From the NCBI RefSeq assembly GCF_000224145.3, contig NC_020166.2:3337444-3401443 (forward strand): 64,000 nucleotides of DNA, given 5' to 3'. The position numbers and the translations under genes are program-made. The notes below the pieces were generated by a model, which made no database searches, was not told the DNA's origin, and worked only from the letters and a program-made list of their open reading frames with translations. The stretch comes from Ciona intestinalis (taxonomy: Eukaryota > Chordata > Ascidiacea > Phlebobranchia > Cionidae). Shown here piece by piece: positions 48,901-58,470 of the stretch; within the stretch, counting starts at the first letter, position 1; every line of letters begins with the position of its first letter.

Positions 48901-51900
48901 AAGCTTTAAAGCTCTTAATTTAATCCTCACTCACCTGTTACATTGTAATCTGTGTATTGGTCTGCACATTTCACCCGTTAGTGTTCTTGATTAACTTGAT
49001 ATCAATATTTTACCAACTAGATTTTTTTACTTTTTNNNNNNNNNNNNNNNNNNNNNNNNNNNNNNNNNNNNNNNNNNNNNNNNNNACGATCAGGATATTT
49101 AGATATTATGTTCTAGCGGTGTCCTATCTTCCCCCACAGTACCATATTTATGTGTAAGTTTGAGAAAAAACCCAGCTGTGCTTCGGTAATGCCAAACTCT
49201 TTTAATAGGTTTTGCGATTTTGAATAGCTGTACTAAATCGCACAGTTAAAAATACATTAATTATAATTCCTTATTAATACATAGTTCCCTATGCATTTCT
49301 CAATCACCAATATGTATTTGTATTCCATGTACTTTAAATGCATTAATATTCAAGATACTAATATACAGCAGAAAACATGTTTTGTTTTCTTACACCATAG
49401 AGGCAGTCTAGGCATACATACAATGCCTAAAAGTGTTGTTTTTCACAATAACAAAATCTGTTTTGCTTAGTGCCAAAAACGTTATGTACAGACAAAAAAA
49501 ATATATAATATTAAAAAAAACCTAAAAATTGGAAAAACCTGCCACAGCAGTGCCAAAACGTTATTTACAGACAAGCAAATTATTTTAAAAACATTGTTCT
49601 TAATCCTGTGCTTTCCAAAAGTTAAATTTTACTTATTTAAAAAACAACTTTCAATTAAAAAACCTTTCATAGCTTGTCAATGTAACGGTCACAGCACATG
49701 TAGTCCCGACCAACCAGATGTTTGCACTGAATGCACGGGTGGTACGAGTGGCTCCAAGTGCAGTTTGTGTGATGGGCTCTATTATGGTGACCCCTCCAAT
49801 GGCAGAAACTGCACAGGTTGGTTCATGTTATGTTTCTGCTTGTATAAATTTTCTTCTGCATATATTGATCATTTTCTGCATATTTAAAAATAACCACCCA
49901 CAAAGTAACATACATGGTAACTCATAGGCTGGAACGAGGTGTATGAACGCCCGTGTTATAACAACTATCGCTTTCCAGCCATGTGAGGATAAAGTAAGTT
50001 ACATTCATTAATCATTTTCTGCATATATTGATCATTTCTGCATACATTGACACTCATTAAAATCTAAATTGTCACTAATTTATGCCTTCCTGGATATTTA
50101 CTGTGTTAAAAATCGAAATTGTTTCTTCCTTTTTTGGCTGTGACGAAAATACAGTGCTTTATAAACACCTTCATACAAACATAAGAATTGGGCAATGAAA
50201 CTGCAGCTGTGTACAAGAGTGTAAAATATTCAATATAAAAGTTACACATAATCATTTGTGTAGACAGCAGAATTAGGTATTCAAGAAGTTGAGCATTATT
50301 CCCTTTTATAGCATTTCTTTTTTAAATGACATAAAATGGATTTTTTCATGCCTAAAAAAAACTATAAAGCACATGCAAAACACATGGGAAAAAAAAACAC
50401 TCACTGTTATACGATTAAAGTTTTCACTATCACTATTTAAGCTTACTCTATCTTTATGCTTATGTTTTTTATACACATGAATAAATGTAACTTGCTTTAT
50501 CCTTGCGTGGCCGGAAAACAACAGTCGTTATAACACAGATGTACACCCCGTGCCAGCTTACGAGTTACTATGTATGTTACTTTGTGGGTGATTATTTTTT
50601 GGGATTTTTTAAATTTTTGTGTGGCCAATAACTTGGACAACCCATTAGTGACCACTGGGTTGGAGCAATTGCAGTTAAGTGTCTTGCCCAAGGACTCATA
50701 CGCCCACAATGGTAGCAACGACGAGCCTTGAACCCATTACCTCTGGGTTAGAGGCAGGTGCCCTAACAAACTGTGCTACTGCTCCAAACGTCTCATATTA
50801 TACTGTTTCTTATGCATCTCATCTCATATAATACTCCCCATATTTTGCAGCTTGTGAATGTAATGGACATGCTGAAGAATGTGAGTCAGATGGTGAATGT
50901 GTGTGTAATGTTAAAGGCGTAGTTGGTTCTAACTGTGAAAGGTAAGAAATTCTAAATATATAATGAATGAATGTAACTTACTTTATCCTCACGTGGCTGA
51001 AATACAGTAGTTGTTAAACACGGGTGATCTGTTTCATACACCTCTTACCAGCTTACGAGTTGCCATATTCCTTACTTTGTGGGTGATTTTTGTATGTTTG
51101 GCGGATAATTTGTAAAATCGATTAGTAACCGGGTTTGAGCAATTGCCGATAAGTGTCTTGCCCAAGGACACATATGGCCACAATGGTAGCAGCAACGAGT
51201 CTTGAACCCATTACGTCTGGCTCTGGGTAATAGGCAAGCTCCCTAACCAACTGCCACGTCGGCGAACTTAATATTTAGAATGCTGCAAAAAAGATAAAGA
51301 AGCGTTGTAGTTATGCAAATTGAATAATATCAAACGCTTTTTAACACAATTTAGGTCAATATAAATTTATTGTTTTTCAGGTGTGGTTCTATTAGTGGCT
51401 ACCAAGGAGATGCACAAAATGATACTTGCTTTTGTAAGTTGTGTGTCTATAATATATACTCATGTGGGGTAAGATGGTACACCTTTAGCACATAATATCT
51501 CAATACCCTGATAGTGTTTTAAACATTTAACAACCGTCTATAGGAGTGGTAAGAATATGGTTTTTCAATTCTTTGAATGTTCTTTATTTACTACCAAATG
51601 GAACAAGAAAATAAAATGAAAAGGTTTCCCATCTTCCCCTACCCTGCTATAACTGCTTTTCCCACTGTTTTACACATGTCTGAATTTAAATATACAACAG
51701 CAAAGACAAGCATTACCATTTAAATCGCATGCATTGATTCCAAAATGCAAACGTAAAATTTATTTATATTCAGGTTTAAATTAAAATAACCCATTTACAC
51801 TTGTATTATAATAATTATATAATGTGATTTTCTTGTTTTTTTTTCAATGGTATATTAAAGTTAAAAAAAAGTTGTAAAAAACATTATTTTTTTAAGTTCA

Positions 51901-54900
51901 AATTGTGATATTAGATAATGTGTATTCATTGTTTTTTTGCAATGTAAGTTAAAATTAGGTATTCAATCAATAAGGACAGGTATTTTTTTGTTTATCCATG
52001 TTTATCCAGTATACTATATATAACGACATAATTTTTCTTTTGTTTGTCCATACACAGTATACTATACACAAGGACAAAAATATACAATTACATATTTTAA
52101 CATTTTAACACATAGTTGAAATGAAAGTGTTGGTGGAATATTCGTTCCCCATCTCGTACGAAGACTCAAAGTTCAACTTAGTGTGTTGTCCAACCTTGGT
52201 AAGTTACAAAAACACAACTTTTACAGCAAATCTAACCATCAAAACTTAGCTGAAAATTAAACAACACCCATCTAAAACACCCCCGAAAATACAATTAAAC
52301 ACCACCGATTTTTGATATAATTGATTTTAATCCAGAATTTTTTGATATGGTTGATTTCGACACAGAATTTTTGATATAGTTGATTTTACTGTAGAAATTT
52401 TTGGTATAGTTGATATTGACACAGAATTTTTGATTTAGTTGATTTTGACGCAGAAATTTTTGGTATAGTTGATATTGATCTTTTGTTGATAAACAATTTT
52501 ACAATTAAAATACTTAACCAAATTTATCTTACTACATTCTTTATTTAATACTCTGTTTTTCTAACCAACTATTTATTTTAATTTTTAAATTTTTTCATTA
52601 CTTCTTCTTTTCATTTTGGTCTTCCCTTAATGAAGAACTTTGCAGGTAAATACATAACCAAATTTATCTTACTACAGTCTTGATTTAATTCTCTGATTGT
52701 CCTTTTAAACTAAGTATTCGTTCTAAATTTTAAATTTCCAGAGCTATGACATTACTGTGAACGTTGAAACCATATATGGTCAACCAATTAATATTACCAT
52801 GACAACCAACACAACAAGTAAGCTATACTTACAACTAGATGTTAATATTAAAATATTTTTATGACTAATTCAGTATTTAGCTCTGGTATGTCATTTGGTG
52901 TGGGATAACTGTTTTTATTGGTGTTTTTTTAAAAAATGAAAAGTGCTTTGTATTTTGAAAAAAAAATCCCTCCAAAAATAATCACCCATAAAGTAACATA
53001 TTGGTAACTTGTAAGCTGGCACGAAGTGTATGAAACAGAACACCCTTGTTTAGTCGTTTTCCGGCCATGCGAGGATAAAGTAAGTTACATTCATTACATT
53101 CAAACTTAATTAATGACAACAGCATTCTAAAATAAGTTATTCTAAATTAGCCTCCTATGAAAACGAAACAATAGTTGCCTCGTTCTCCAATGTAAGCTCA
53201 GCTTCAGTGAGGTTTCCACAGAAAGAATTTCACTTTGGCAACCACAATGATCTAAGATGCGTGAGAATATATTTATCTGACATACAGCATCTACAAAATA
53301 TGCCAGTAAGTACTTTTTACATTAGTTCTTTAAAACGTTTTTTATATAGTTTTTTTAGAGTTTATATTTTAGGCAAGATGAATACTTGCTATCTATAACT
53401 ATTCTACAAAAATTTAATCATAAGGTTTAAATTAGTCATTTACAAAAATGTTTTATATAGTAGGGTAGGGGAAGATGGGGCATCTTTTCAATCATTTTCT
53501 TGTCCTATTTGGTAGTAAACAAAGAACATTCAAAAAATTATAAAACTGCATCCTCATGACTTCCATAGACTGTTGTTAATTGTTTAAAACACGATAAGAA
53601 TATTTGGATATTATGTGCTAAAGGTGTCCTATCTTCCCCCACCCTACTAAATACCAGTTTACATTATTACTTGAAAATTTACAGATACATTAACCTATAT
53701 AAGCAGTAATAGTAGGAATGCCATGTCAAAACTGGAAACAGTGATTAATTTTGATAAATTAGTCCTATGAATAAATAACAAACTTGAGTTAAAGGTAGGA
53801 TTGTATACAAAACTACTCCACTCTTGACTAAATAAAAGAAAACTTGTGTTCACAACCATAGGCGCTTAACATGGGTATGCAAGGTATGCGTGCATACCCT
53901 GGAAAAAATCAGGCTACCCATGAGTACCTACCATAAATACATGAACAATTTAATAACCCACAAACATGTATTAGAAATGTAACAAAGTAGTGATAGCGAA
54001 AAATTGAAACATAATTTCCAAAAACTTGTTTAAAAGGCTCAATTTACCAGTTTAAGAAGCTAAATATTGTATTTAACAATGGTTTACTACTGTTTTTATG
54101 ACTTTTTTATGACTATACCTGGTAGTTTTAGTTGTGTCTTAATACAGGATGCAGCTCTCTTATTAAAAGCGTCAGTAATACAAAATAGCACGAGTATTGG
54201 TCTACTTATTGCCATCTTTCTATTGTAAGTTGACTTAGTTGATCCAGATGATGAAGTTAATTTATAATTTCCACAAAACCAATCAAACAAAATAAATTTT
54301 ATTGAAATCGTTTTTTAAATTTCTTATCACAGCTAAATTCGGTTAAGAAATTGGTTTATTATTTAATTATATATTGAAATAACATTGGGACATTTTGTAA
54401 AAAGTTCAGGTGTAAAGATTTGATATTGATAATTTAAGGTTCATTCAAATGTCTAATTGTTATACATAACATAAAGGCAAATTTGTGCTCTGTTTCATTG
54501 CTGCAAAAACTCCATTTATTTCCATCTGTGACTGTAAAATAGGCACACATAATTTAAAAAGTAATAATTTAATTTTTTCTGTCGAATATATTTGTTTGCC
54601 TTTCACGACAGCCGTTGTTGTGAGGTAATTCAAAATAATTGTTGAGATAAACAAATCGAATCGACAAGGTTTATATTGCCTGATTTTTTGCATGGCATAT
54701 CCACCCCAGTCTTTACAGTGGGATAGTTGCTATCTGCAAAAAGTGCTTGCTTATTCATAATTTGCATGGAGTAGTTTTTACTTAATATGCATATGTAAAA
54801 TATTTGGTGTTTAAATAGTGATATTGATATAAATATTTCTGTGTCTTTTTTGTGTATGCACTATCACATAAGCTTTTGCTTATGTTTTTTTTTCTGAAAT

Positions 54901-57243
54901 TTTGTTCATAATGTTAGTTTTACATAATAAGATCATTGTAAGATTCTGTAGTTTGATGCCTATGTTATATCTAACAATTCTAAATAAATTATACTAGTAG
55001 TAACTTGTATTTTAATAACAATTTCATGTATTTAACTACAATTTAATTTTATAAATTTTGAATACTTAACAGTTTACACCATTTAAATCAATTAACACTT
55101 CAATAACTTAACGATTTTCTATATCTAACTAAATATTTAATTTTAAAGATGTTTTACCTCACTTGTGTTGATCACTTCTATTATATATAAAGCTAACAAG
55201 ATAATTATGTCAAGAAGAAGAAGAAGGGTATGTTGTGTTGTTCTGTATTTGCACTCATATTTGTACTATATATAAAAGTACTTTTATAAATATATCTATA
55301 CTATATGAAAGTAACTTACTTTATCCTTGTGTGGTCGAAAAACGAAAGTCGTTAAACACAGGTGTTAGGTTTCGTACACCTCATGCCAGCTTATAAGTTT
55401 TTTAGTATGTTACTTTGTGGGTAAGGTCCTACAGCAAAGCACTCCTTGGTAGGTCCTAGCATTAACCCAAAGTTCGCCTAATCTGAATACAAAACACAGT
55501 CATATTCTCTTGCATCGCAATGACAATATATTTTTGCGCGATTACATAACTAAAATTGTTCAGTTTAGTTGCATTGATTTTAAACCGTTATTGTTATTAC
55601 ATTGAAACAGTTCTTTCCAAAAAGTGTTTTTTAATGCTTATTTCTAAATACCTGTGAAACATTATTATCTTTGTAGCGTTCACTTGATGTTGCTGAGCCA
55701 CAGCGCTGGACAAAAATTCCATTTACTTCATATTCTGTTTTGCCTCGATTTTAAATTAATTTATTCCAAACTAGGCACATGAAGTGAATCTTGAAGCTCT
55801 TGCCGCCAGACCATTCAGCTGCATTTACTTCAGTGTTGATCAACTTGATAATAGCTCATCTCATGAGGTATTTTTAAACCAAATCTCTTTTATTTGAATA
55901 AGATGATTAATGATGCCATTTTAGGCAAATGTATTTCTTACATAATTATTTTTTATTATAATTTAACTCACATAATACAATTCATTGTAATTTATTTTTG
56001 TCTGTTACTTATTTCATAGCACTTGATTCTTACTGTTTTTCCTTACAAGAATTGTACTGAGGCACCAGTTATACTTGGGTTGGGTATTTAATTTAAGGAA
56101 TTTAATACAGTTACGTTTAAAATGAGTTGTTAATATTCAACCCATGCATTCACCAATAAGAAAAAATGTATTTTATATAGTAGGGTGGGGGAAGATGGGC
56201 ACTTTTAACACAACAAATATCCTGATCCTGTTTTAAACGGTTACCAAGGGTCCATGGTAGTCATGAGGAGGTTTTGTTTTGTAATTGTTTGAATATTCTT
56301 TGTTTACTACCAAATGAGACAAGAAAATAGTATGAAAAAGTGTCCTATCTTCCCCCACCCTACTATAAACTCATTTAAAACTAATAATAAGATGTTTAAA
56401 CCATCTGTCTGAAAAGCTTCATTTCATAAGGAATTGCGTTTAGTTTAAATTTGTATTGTGTTTATTATTTTTTTGAAATCTAGTTGGATGTTATTTGTGA
56501 AGAACCTTGCTCTGATGGTGAAGCTTCAGTTTTTACCACTGTCTTGTTTCTACCAAGTGAAACAAAGTAAGAAAATTAAATGTAAAAGTTTTTTCAATAT
56601 TTAAATATTCATTGTGTGGAGCCGCGAGCATTTGCCTTCTAGGATCTCGGCATAAACGACAGTCGTTATAACACGGTTGTTTTGTTTCACACACCTCATG
56701 CCAGCTTACAAGTTACTAAGTACATTACTTTTGTAGGGGATTGTTGAGGGGGGATGTTTTTAATGTGTGGCTCACAATTTGAACAGCCCATTAGTTACTG
56801 CTGGGTTAAAGCAATCCCTGTTAAGTGTCAGCCTAAAGACTCATATACTCAAATGGTAGCAGCGACGAGTCTTGAACCCATTACCTCTGGGTTGGAGACA
56901 TGCGCGCTAAGCACTTTGCCCTGGCGCCAAACAAACAGAACAGCAGTGATTTAATTTCTGCAGTTCCTAAATAAGTGACCTTCATTTGTTCACACTTTCT
57001 TAACATTTATGCATATTTAGCAATCCGTCTGAAGAGTCCTCGCATTACTTTGCGTTTGGAAGCTGCATTGGAACAACAACAACAACAACAGGCAGTGTAG
57101 TATTTCCACAATCAACTAAACACAAAGAATCAAAATTCAACTCCTTCGTCAACTCAGCCCGATCAGTAGTAACCATCACCCGGTCACCCAGAGATAGATC
57201 AGGATTCGACAACCCAGTTTTGCAACTGGAACTGGCTGATTAA
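39962..57243 (+). CDS. Attractin-like transmembrane protein (ATRN/ATRNL1 family)
   Basis: Exons placed: 39962-40042, 40553-40654, 41204-41283, 41631-41744, 42067-42183, 42521-42576, 43133-43352, 43762-43858, 43991-44240, 44727-44892, 45369-45508, 46296-46337 (cut by gap), 46746-46810, 47217-47306, 47521-47636, 47981-48098, 48506-48691, 49673-49816, 50851-50941, 51381-51433, 52116-52198, 52742-52817, 53151-53305, 55149-55227, 55775-55867, 56484-56566, 57021-57243. Order: signal peptide (MFGNAVKIFVLLMQYTVITE), EGF, CUB (CSCDFLNVYDG), kelch repeats (YIYGGY, YVHGG, VYGGL), PSI repeats, two laminin-EGF modules (ACQCNGHSTC, ACECNGHAEEC), membrane helix, cytoplasmic tail with ALAARPFS. About 1040 residues visible (human ATRN 1429). 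No C-type lectin exon is found. A short exon starting the membrane helix, between 53305 and 55149, is not placed. Confidence 0.9.
40124..40408 (+). mobile_element. Full-length SINE
   Basis: Well preserved head (GTTAGCGCACTTGCC and GGGTTCAAGGCTC) and tail, in intron 1 of the attractin-like gene. Confidence 0.85.
40958..41212 (+). repeat. 52-bp tandem array repeating a 3' splice site
   Basis: Five units at exact 52-bp spacing: ATAACAGTGGAACA starts at 40996, 41048, 41100, 41152 and 41204. Each contains TTTAACAG followed by those 14 exon bases; only the last leads into the open exon 41204-41283. Confidence 0.95.
41335..41608 (+). mobile_element. Full-length SINE, slightly shortened
   Basis: Head, middle and tail are present; it ends about 20 bp before the CUB exon acceptor. 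Confidence 0.8.
41989..42032. repeat. ATTC microsatellite
   Basis: About ten TTCA/ATTC units, interrupted once. Confidence 0.85.
42817..43010. mobile_element. MITE copy 15
   Basis: Complete; attractin-like intron before the first kelch exon. Confidence 0.8.
43512..43708. mobile_element. MITE copy 16
   Basis: Complete; ends next to a TA run and about 50 bp before the exon at 43762. Confidence 0.8.
44275..44462 (-). mobile_element. SINE, head lost
   Basis: Begins about 35 bp after the donor of exon 43991-44240 and reads in the antisense direction. Confidence 0.75.
45518..45707. mobile_element. MITE copy 17
   Basis: Complete; begins 9 bp after the donor of exon 45369-45508. Confidence 0.8.
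45878..46138 (+). mobile_element. SINE with degenerate head
   Basis: The middle and tail are clear; the tRNA-like part is barely recognisable. Confidence 0.7.
46338..46387. other. Assembly gap (50 N) inside a kelch exon
   Basis: The exon starting at 46296 runs into the gap, so part of the last kelch region is missing from the sequence. Confidence 0.99.
46388..46582 (+). mobile_element. SINE, head lost in the gap
   Basis: Starts at the gap edge in the ACCCAGTGGTCACTAATAGG segment and runs to the tail. Confidence 0.8.
46915..47037 (+). mobile_element. SINE tail fragment
   Basis: Tail half only. Confidence 0.7.
47115..47380 (+). repeat. Exon-containing segment duplicated in inverse at 63305-63565
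   Basis: Covers the exon 47217-47306 plus about 100 bp of upstream and 70 bp of downstream intron; see the partner entry. Confidence 0.85.
47880..47900. mobile_element. hAT-like terminal sequence
   Basis: AAAGTTTGAGAACCACTG resembles the conserved end of Charlie-type hAT elements. The other end is not identified, though a weak candidate lies near 47680. Confidence 0.35.
48208..48385 (+). mobile_element. SINE, head lost
   Basis: Middle and tail, in the intron where the C-type lectin exons would be expected. Confidence 0.7.
49036..49085. other. Assembly gap (50 N)
   Basis: Lies in an attractin-like intron, between the last PSI exon and the first laminin-EGF exon; the left part of a MITE is lost in it. 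Confidence 0.99.
49086..49143. mobile_element. MITE copy 18, right end only
   Basis: Starts at the gap edge. The stretch 49144-49672 is otherwise AT-rich with a short duplicated CAGTGCCAAAACGTTAT motif. Confidence 0.75.
49888..50008 (+). mobile_element. SINE tail fragment
   Basis: Tail half only. Confidence 0.7.
50480..50788 (-). mobile_element. Full-length SINE
   Basis: Well preserved antisense copy including the tRNA-like head; ends about 60 bp before a laminin-EGF exon. Confidence 0.85.
50963..51265 (-). mobile_element. Full-length SINE
   Basis: Starts about 20 bp after the donor of exon 50851-50941, so this small exon sits between two antisense SINEs. Confidence 0.8.
51457..51651. mobile_element. 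MITE copy 19
   Basis: Complete; about 25 bp after the donor of exon 51381-51433. Confidence 0.8.
52311..52490. repeat. ~31-bp minisatellite
   Basis: About six units of GAATTTTTGATATAGTTGAT type, alternating TTTTAC/TTGACACA endings, in an attractin-like intron. Confidence 0.8.
52966..53100 (+). mobile_element. SINE tail fragment
   Basis: Tail half with an A-rich junction, ending about 50 bp before an exon. Confidence 0.7.
53456..53649. mobile_element. MITE copy 20
   Basis: Complete. Confidence 0.85.
55309..55425 (-). mobile_element. SINE tail fragment
   Basis: Antisense tail half. Confidence 0.7.
55679..55756 (+). CDS. Possible alternative terminal exon of the attractin-like gene
   Basis: TTTGTAG acceptor followed in phase 0 by 25 codons (RSLDVAEPQRWTKIPFTSYS, then VLPRF) and TAA. 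It would replace the normal cytoplasmic tail (exons from 55775) with a short one. The phase fits the preceding exon 55149-55227. No conservation is known to me and no poly(A) signal is obvious, so it may be intron. Confidence 0.25.
56177..56367. mobile_element. MITE copy 21
   Basis: Complete. Confidence 0.85.
56640..56930 (-). mobile_element. Full-length SINE, diverged at both ends
   Basis: Antisense copy in the last attractin-like intron. Confidence 0.75.
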
Positions 57244-57249
57244 AATCGG

Positions 57250-57440
57250 TCATATTGTTTTACGAAATTATAAAAATATTGAATCTTTCATATTGTTTTC
57301 ATATTTGTATTACGAAATTTTCATTTTATTTTACGAAATTTTCATTTTGTTTTACGAAATTTTCATTTTGTTTTACGAAATTTTTATTTTGTTTTACGAA
57401 ATTTTCATTTTGTTTTACGAAATTATAAAAATATTGAAAT
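57250..57440. repeat. ~20-bp minisatellite just after the attractin-like stop codon
   Basis: About eight units of TTTTACGAAATTTTCATTTTG type, probably within the 3' UTR. Confidence 0.85.
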
Positions 57441-57469
57441 TTTAAATGCTTTTTATTAATACATTATCC

Positions 57470-57761
57470 CAGGGATGTGGAACCTGTAGCATGTGGGCCA
57501 AATACGACCCGCAAAAAAAGTTCTGCAGCCCATGAAGTCAGCTGCATATATTTTTTAAATTTATATAGTAGTTTTCTTCAGAAATTTCTGCATCCGAACT
57601 TGATATTTCTGCAAGAGGAAATCTGCCCTTTTAATATTGTAAGTTCATAGACAAAAAGAAACTATTATTGGTCCATGCAAGCCTATATTAAATAAAGTAC
57701 GACCGCGTTTTCAACCAGTAATTTAACCTTGCCCTCCTGTAATAAAGGTTGCACGTCCCTA
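57470..57761. mobile_element. Non-autonomous hAT-type element
   Basis: Ends CAGGGATGTGGAACCTG and GGTTGCACGTCCCTA are near-complementary, followed inside by a GGGCCAAATACGACCCGC segment typical of one hAT group. Flanking 8-mers (CATTATCC, AATTATAT) match only partly, so it is old. The remainder to 58084 is AT-rich and unrecognised. Confidence 0.65.
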
Positions 57762-58086
57762 AATTATATTTTTGCTATGTTTAAGTTTCAATTTCCAAAG
57801 CATCAACCAAACTTTTATAACCAACTGAATATATTAAGTTAAAATCTAAGCATTTTTTAAAATTTAGTAATAAGTGCCTTAATAATAAATTCTATAACTT
57901 TTTTTTATAAATTTTGTATACTCATATAGTTCTGTTTTATTAAAATATTTTCGTATGTTTCAAAATTTATATGCAATTGTTTATTAAAATTGTTTATTGA
58001 ATTTTGTGAGCCTGTTTACCCACCATCTCATATTATTTCATGTATGCTGTACTTACGAGTAAACTAGTATTACTTATATTTGAATG

Positions 58087-58290
58087 TGAATGTAACTTAC
58101 TTTATCTTCGCGTGGCAAAAAAACGACAGTCATTATAATATGGGTGTTTTGTTTCATACACCCTGAATGTGAATGTAACTTACTTTATCATGTGTCGTCG
58201 GAAAACGATAGTCCTTATAACACGGAAGTTCTGTGTCATACACCTCGTGCCAGCTTCAAGTAACCATGTATGTTACTTTGTGGGTAATGG
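58087..58290 (-). mobile_element. Two SINE tail fragments in tandem
   Basis: 58087-58165 and 58166-58290 each begin with the GAATGTAACTTACTTTATC tail; the second is longer. Confidence 0.7.
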
Positions 58291-58470
58291 TTGATGTATC
58301 CCTTATAAAAGTGTGTTACTTTGCAGCGCTGGTGTTGTTTAAGTTCCCTTTGTTCAATTTATTTTGTATGATTAAAACTTATTTATTTCCTTGTTTATTT
58401 TCATATTCTGCTGTACATTTATAATTCTGCATTTCCTGTAGGTAATTTCTGCTTTTGCAGCCATTTTAAT

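Noticed and set aside
53861-53930. hAT-like sequence (ATAGGCGCTTAACATGGG with GCATACCC repeats)
   Set aside because: Only one end is visible, and no matching end or target duplication was found within the intron.
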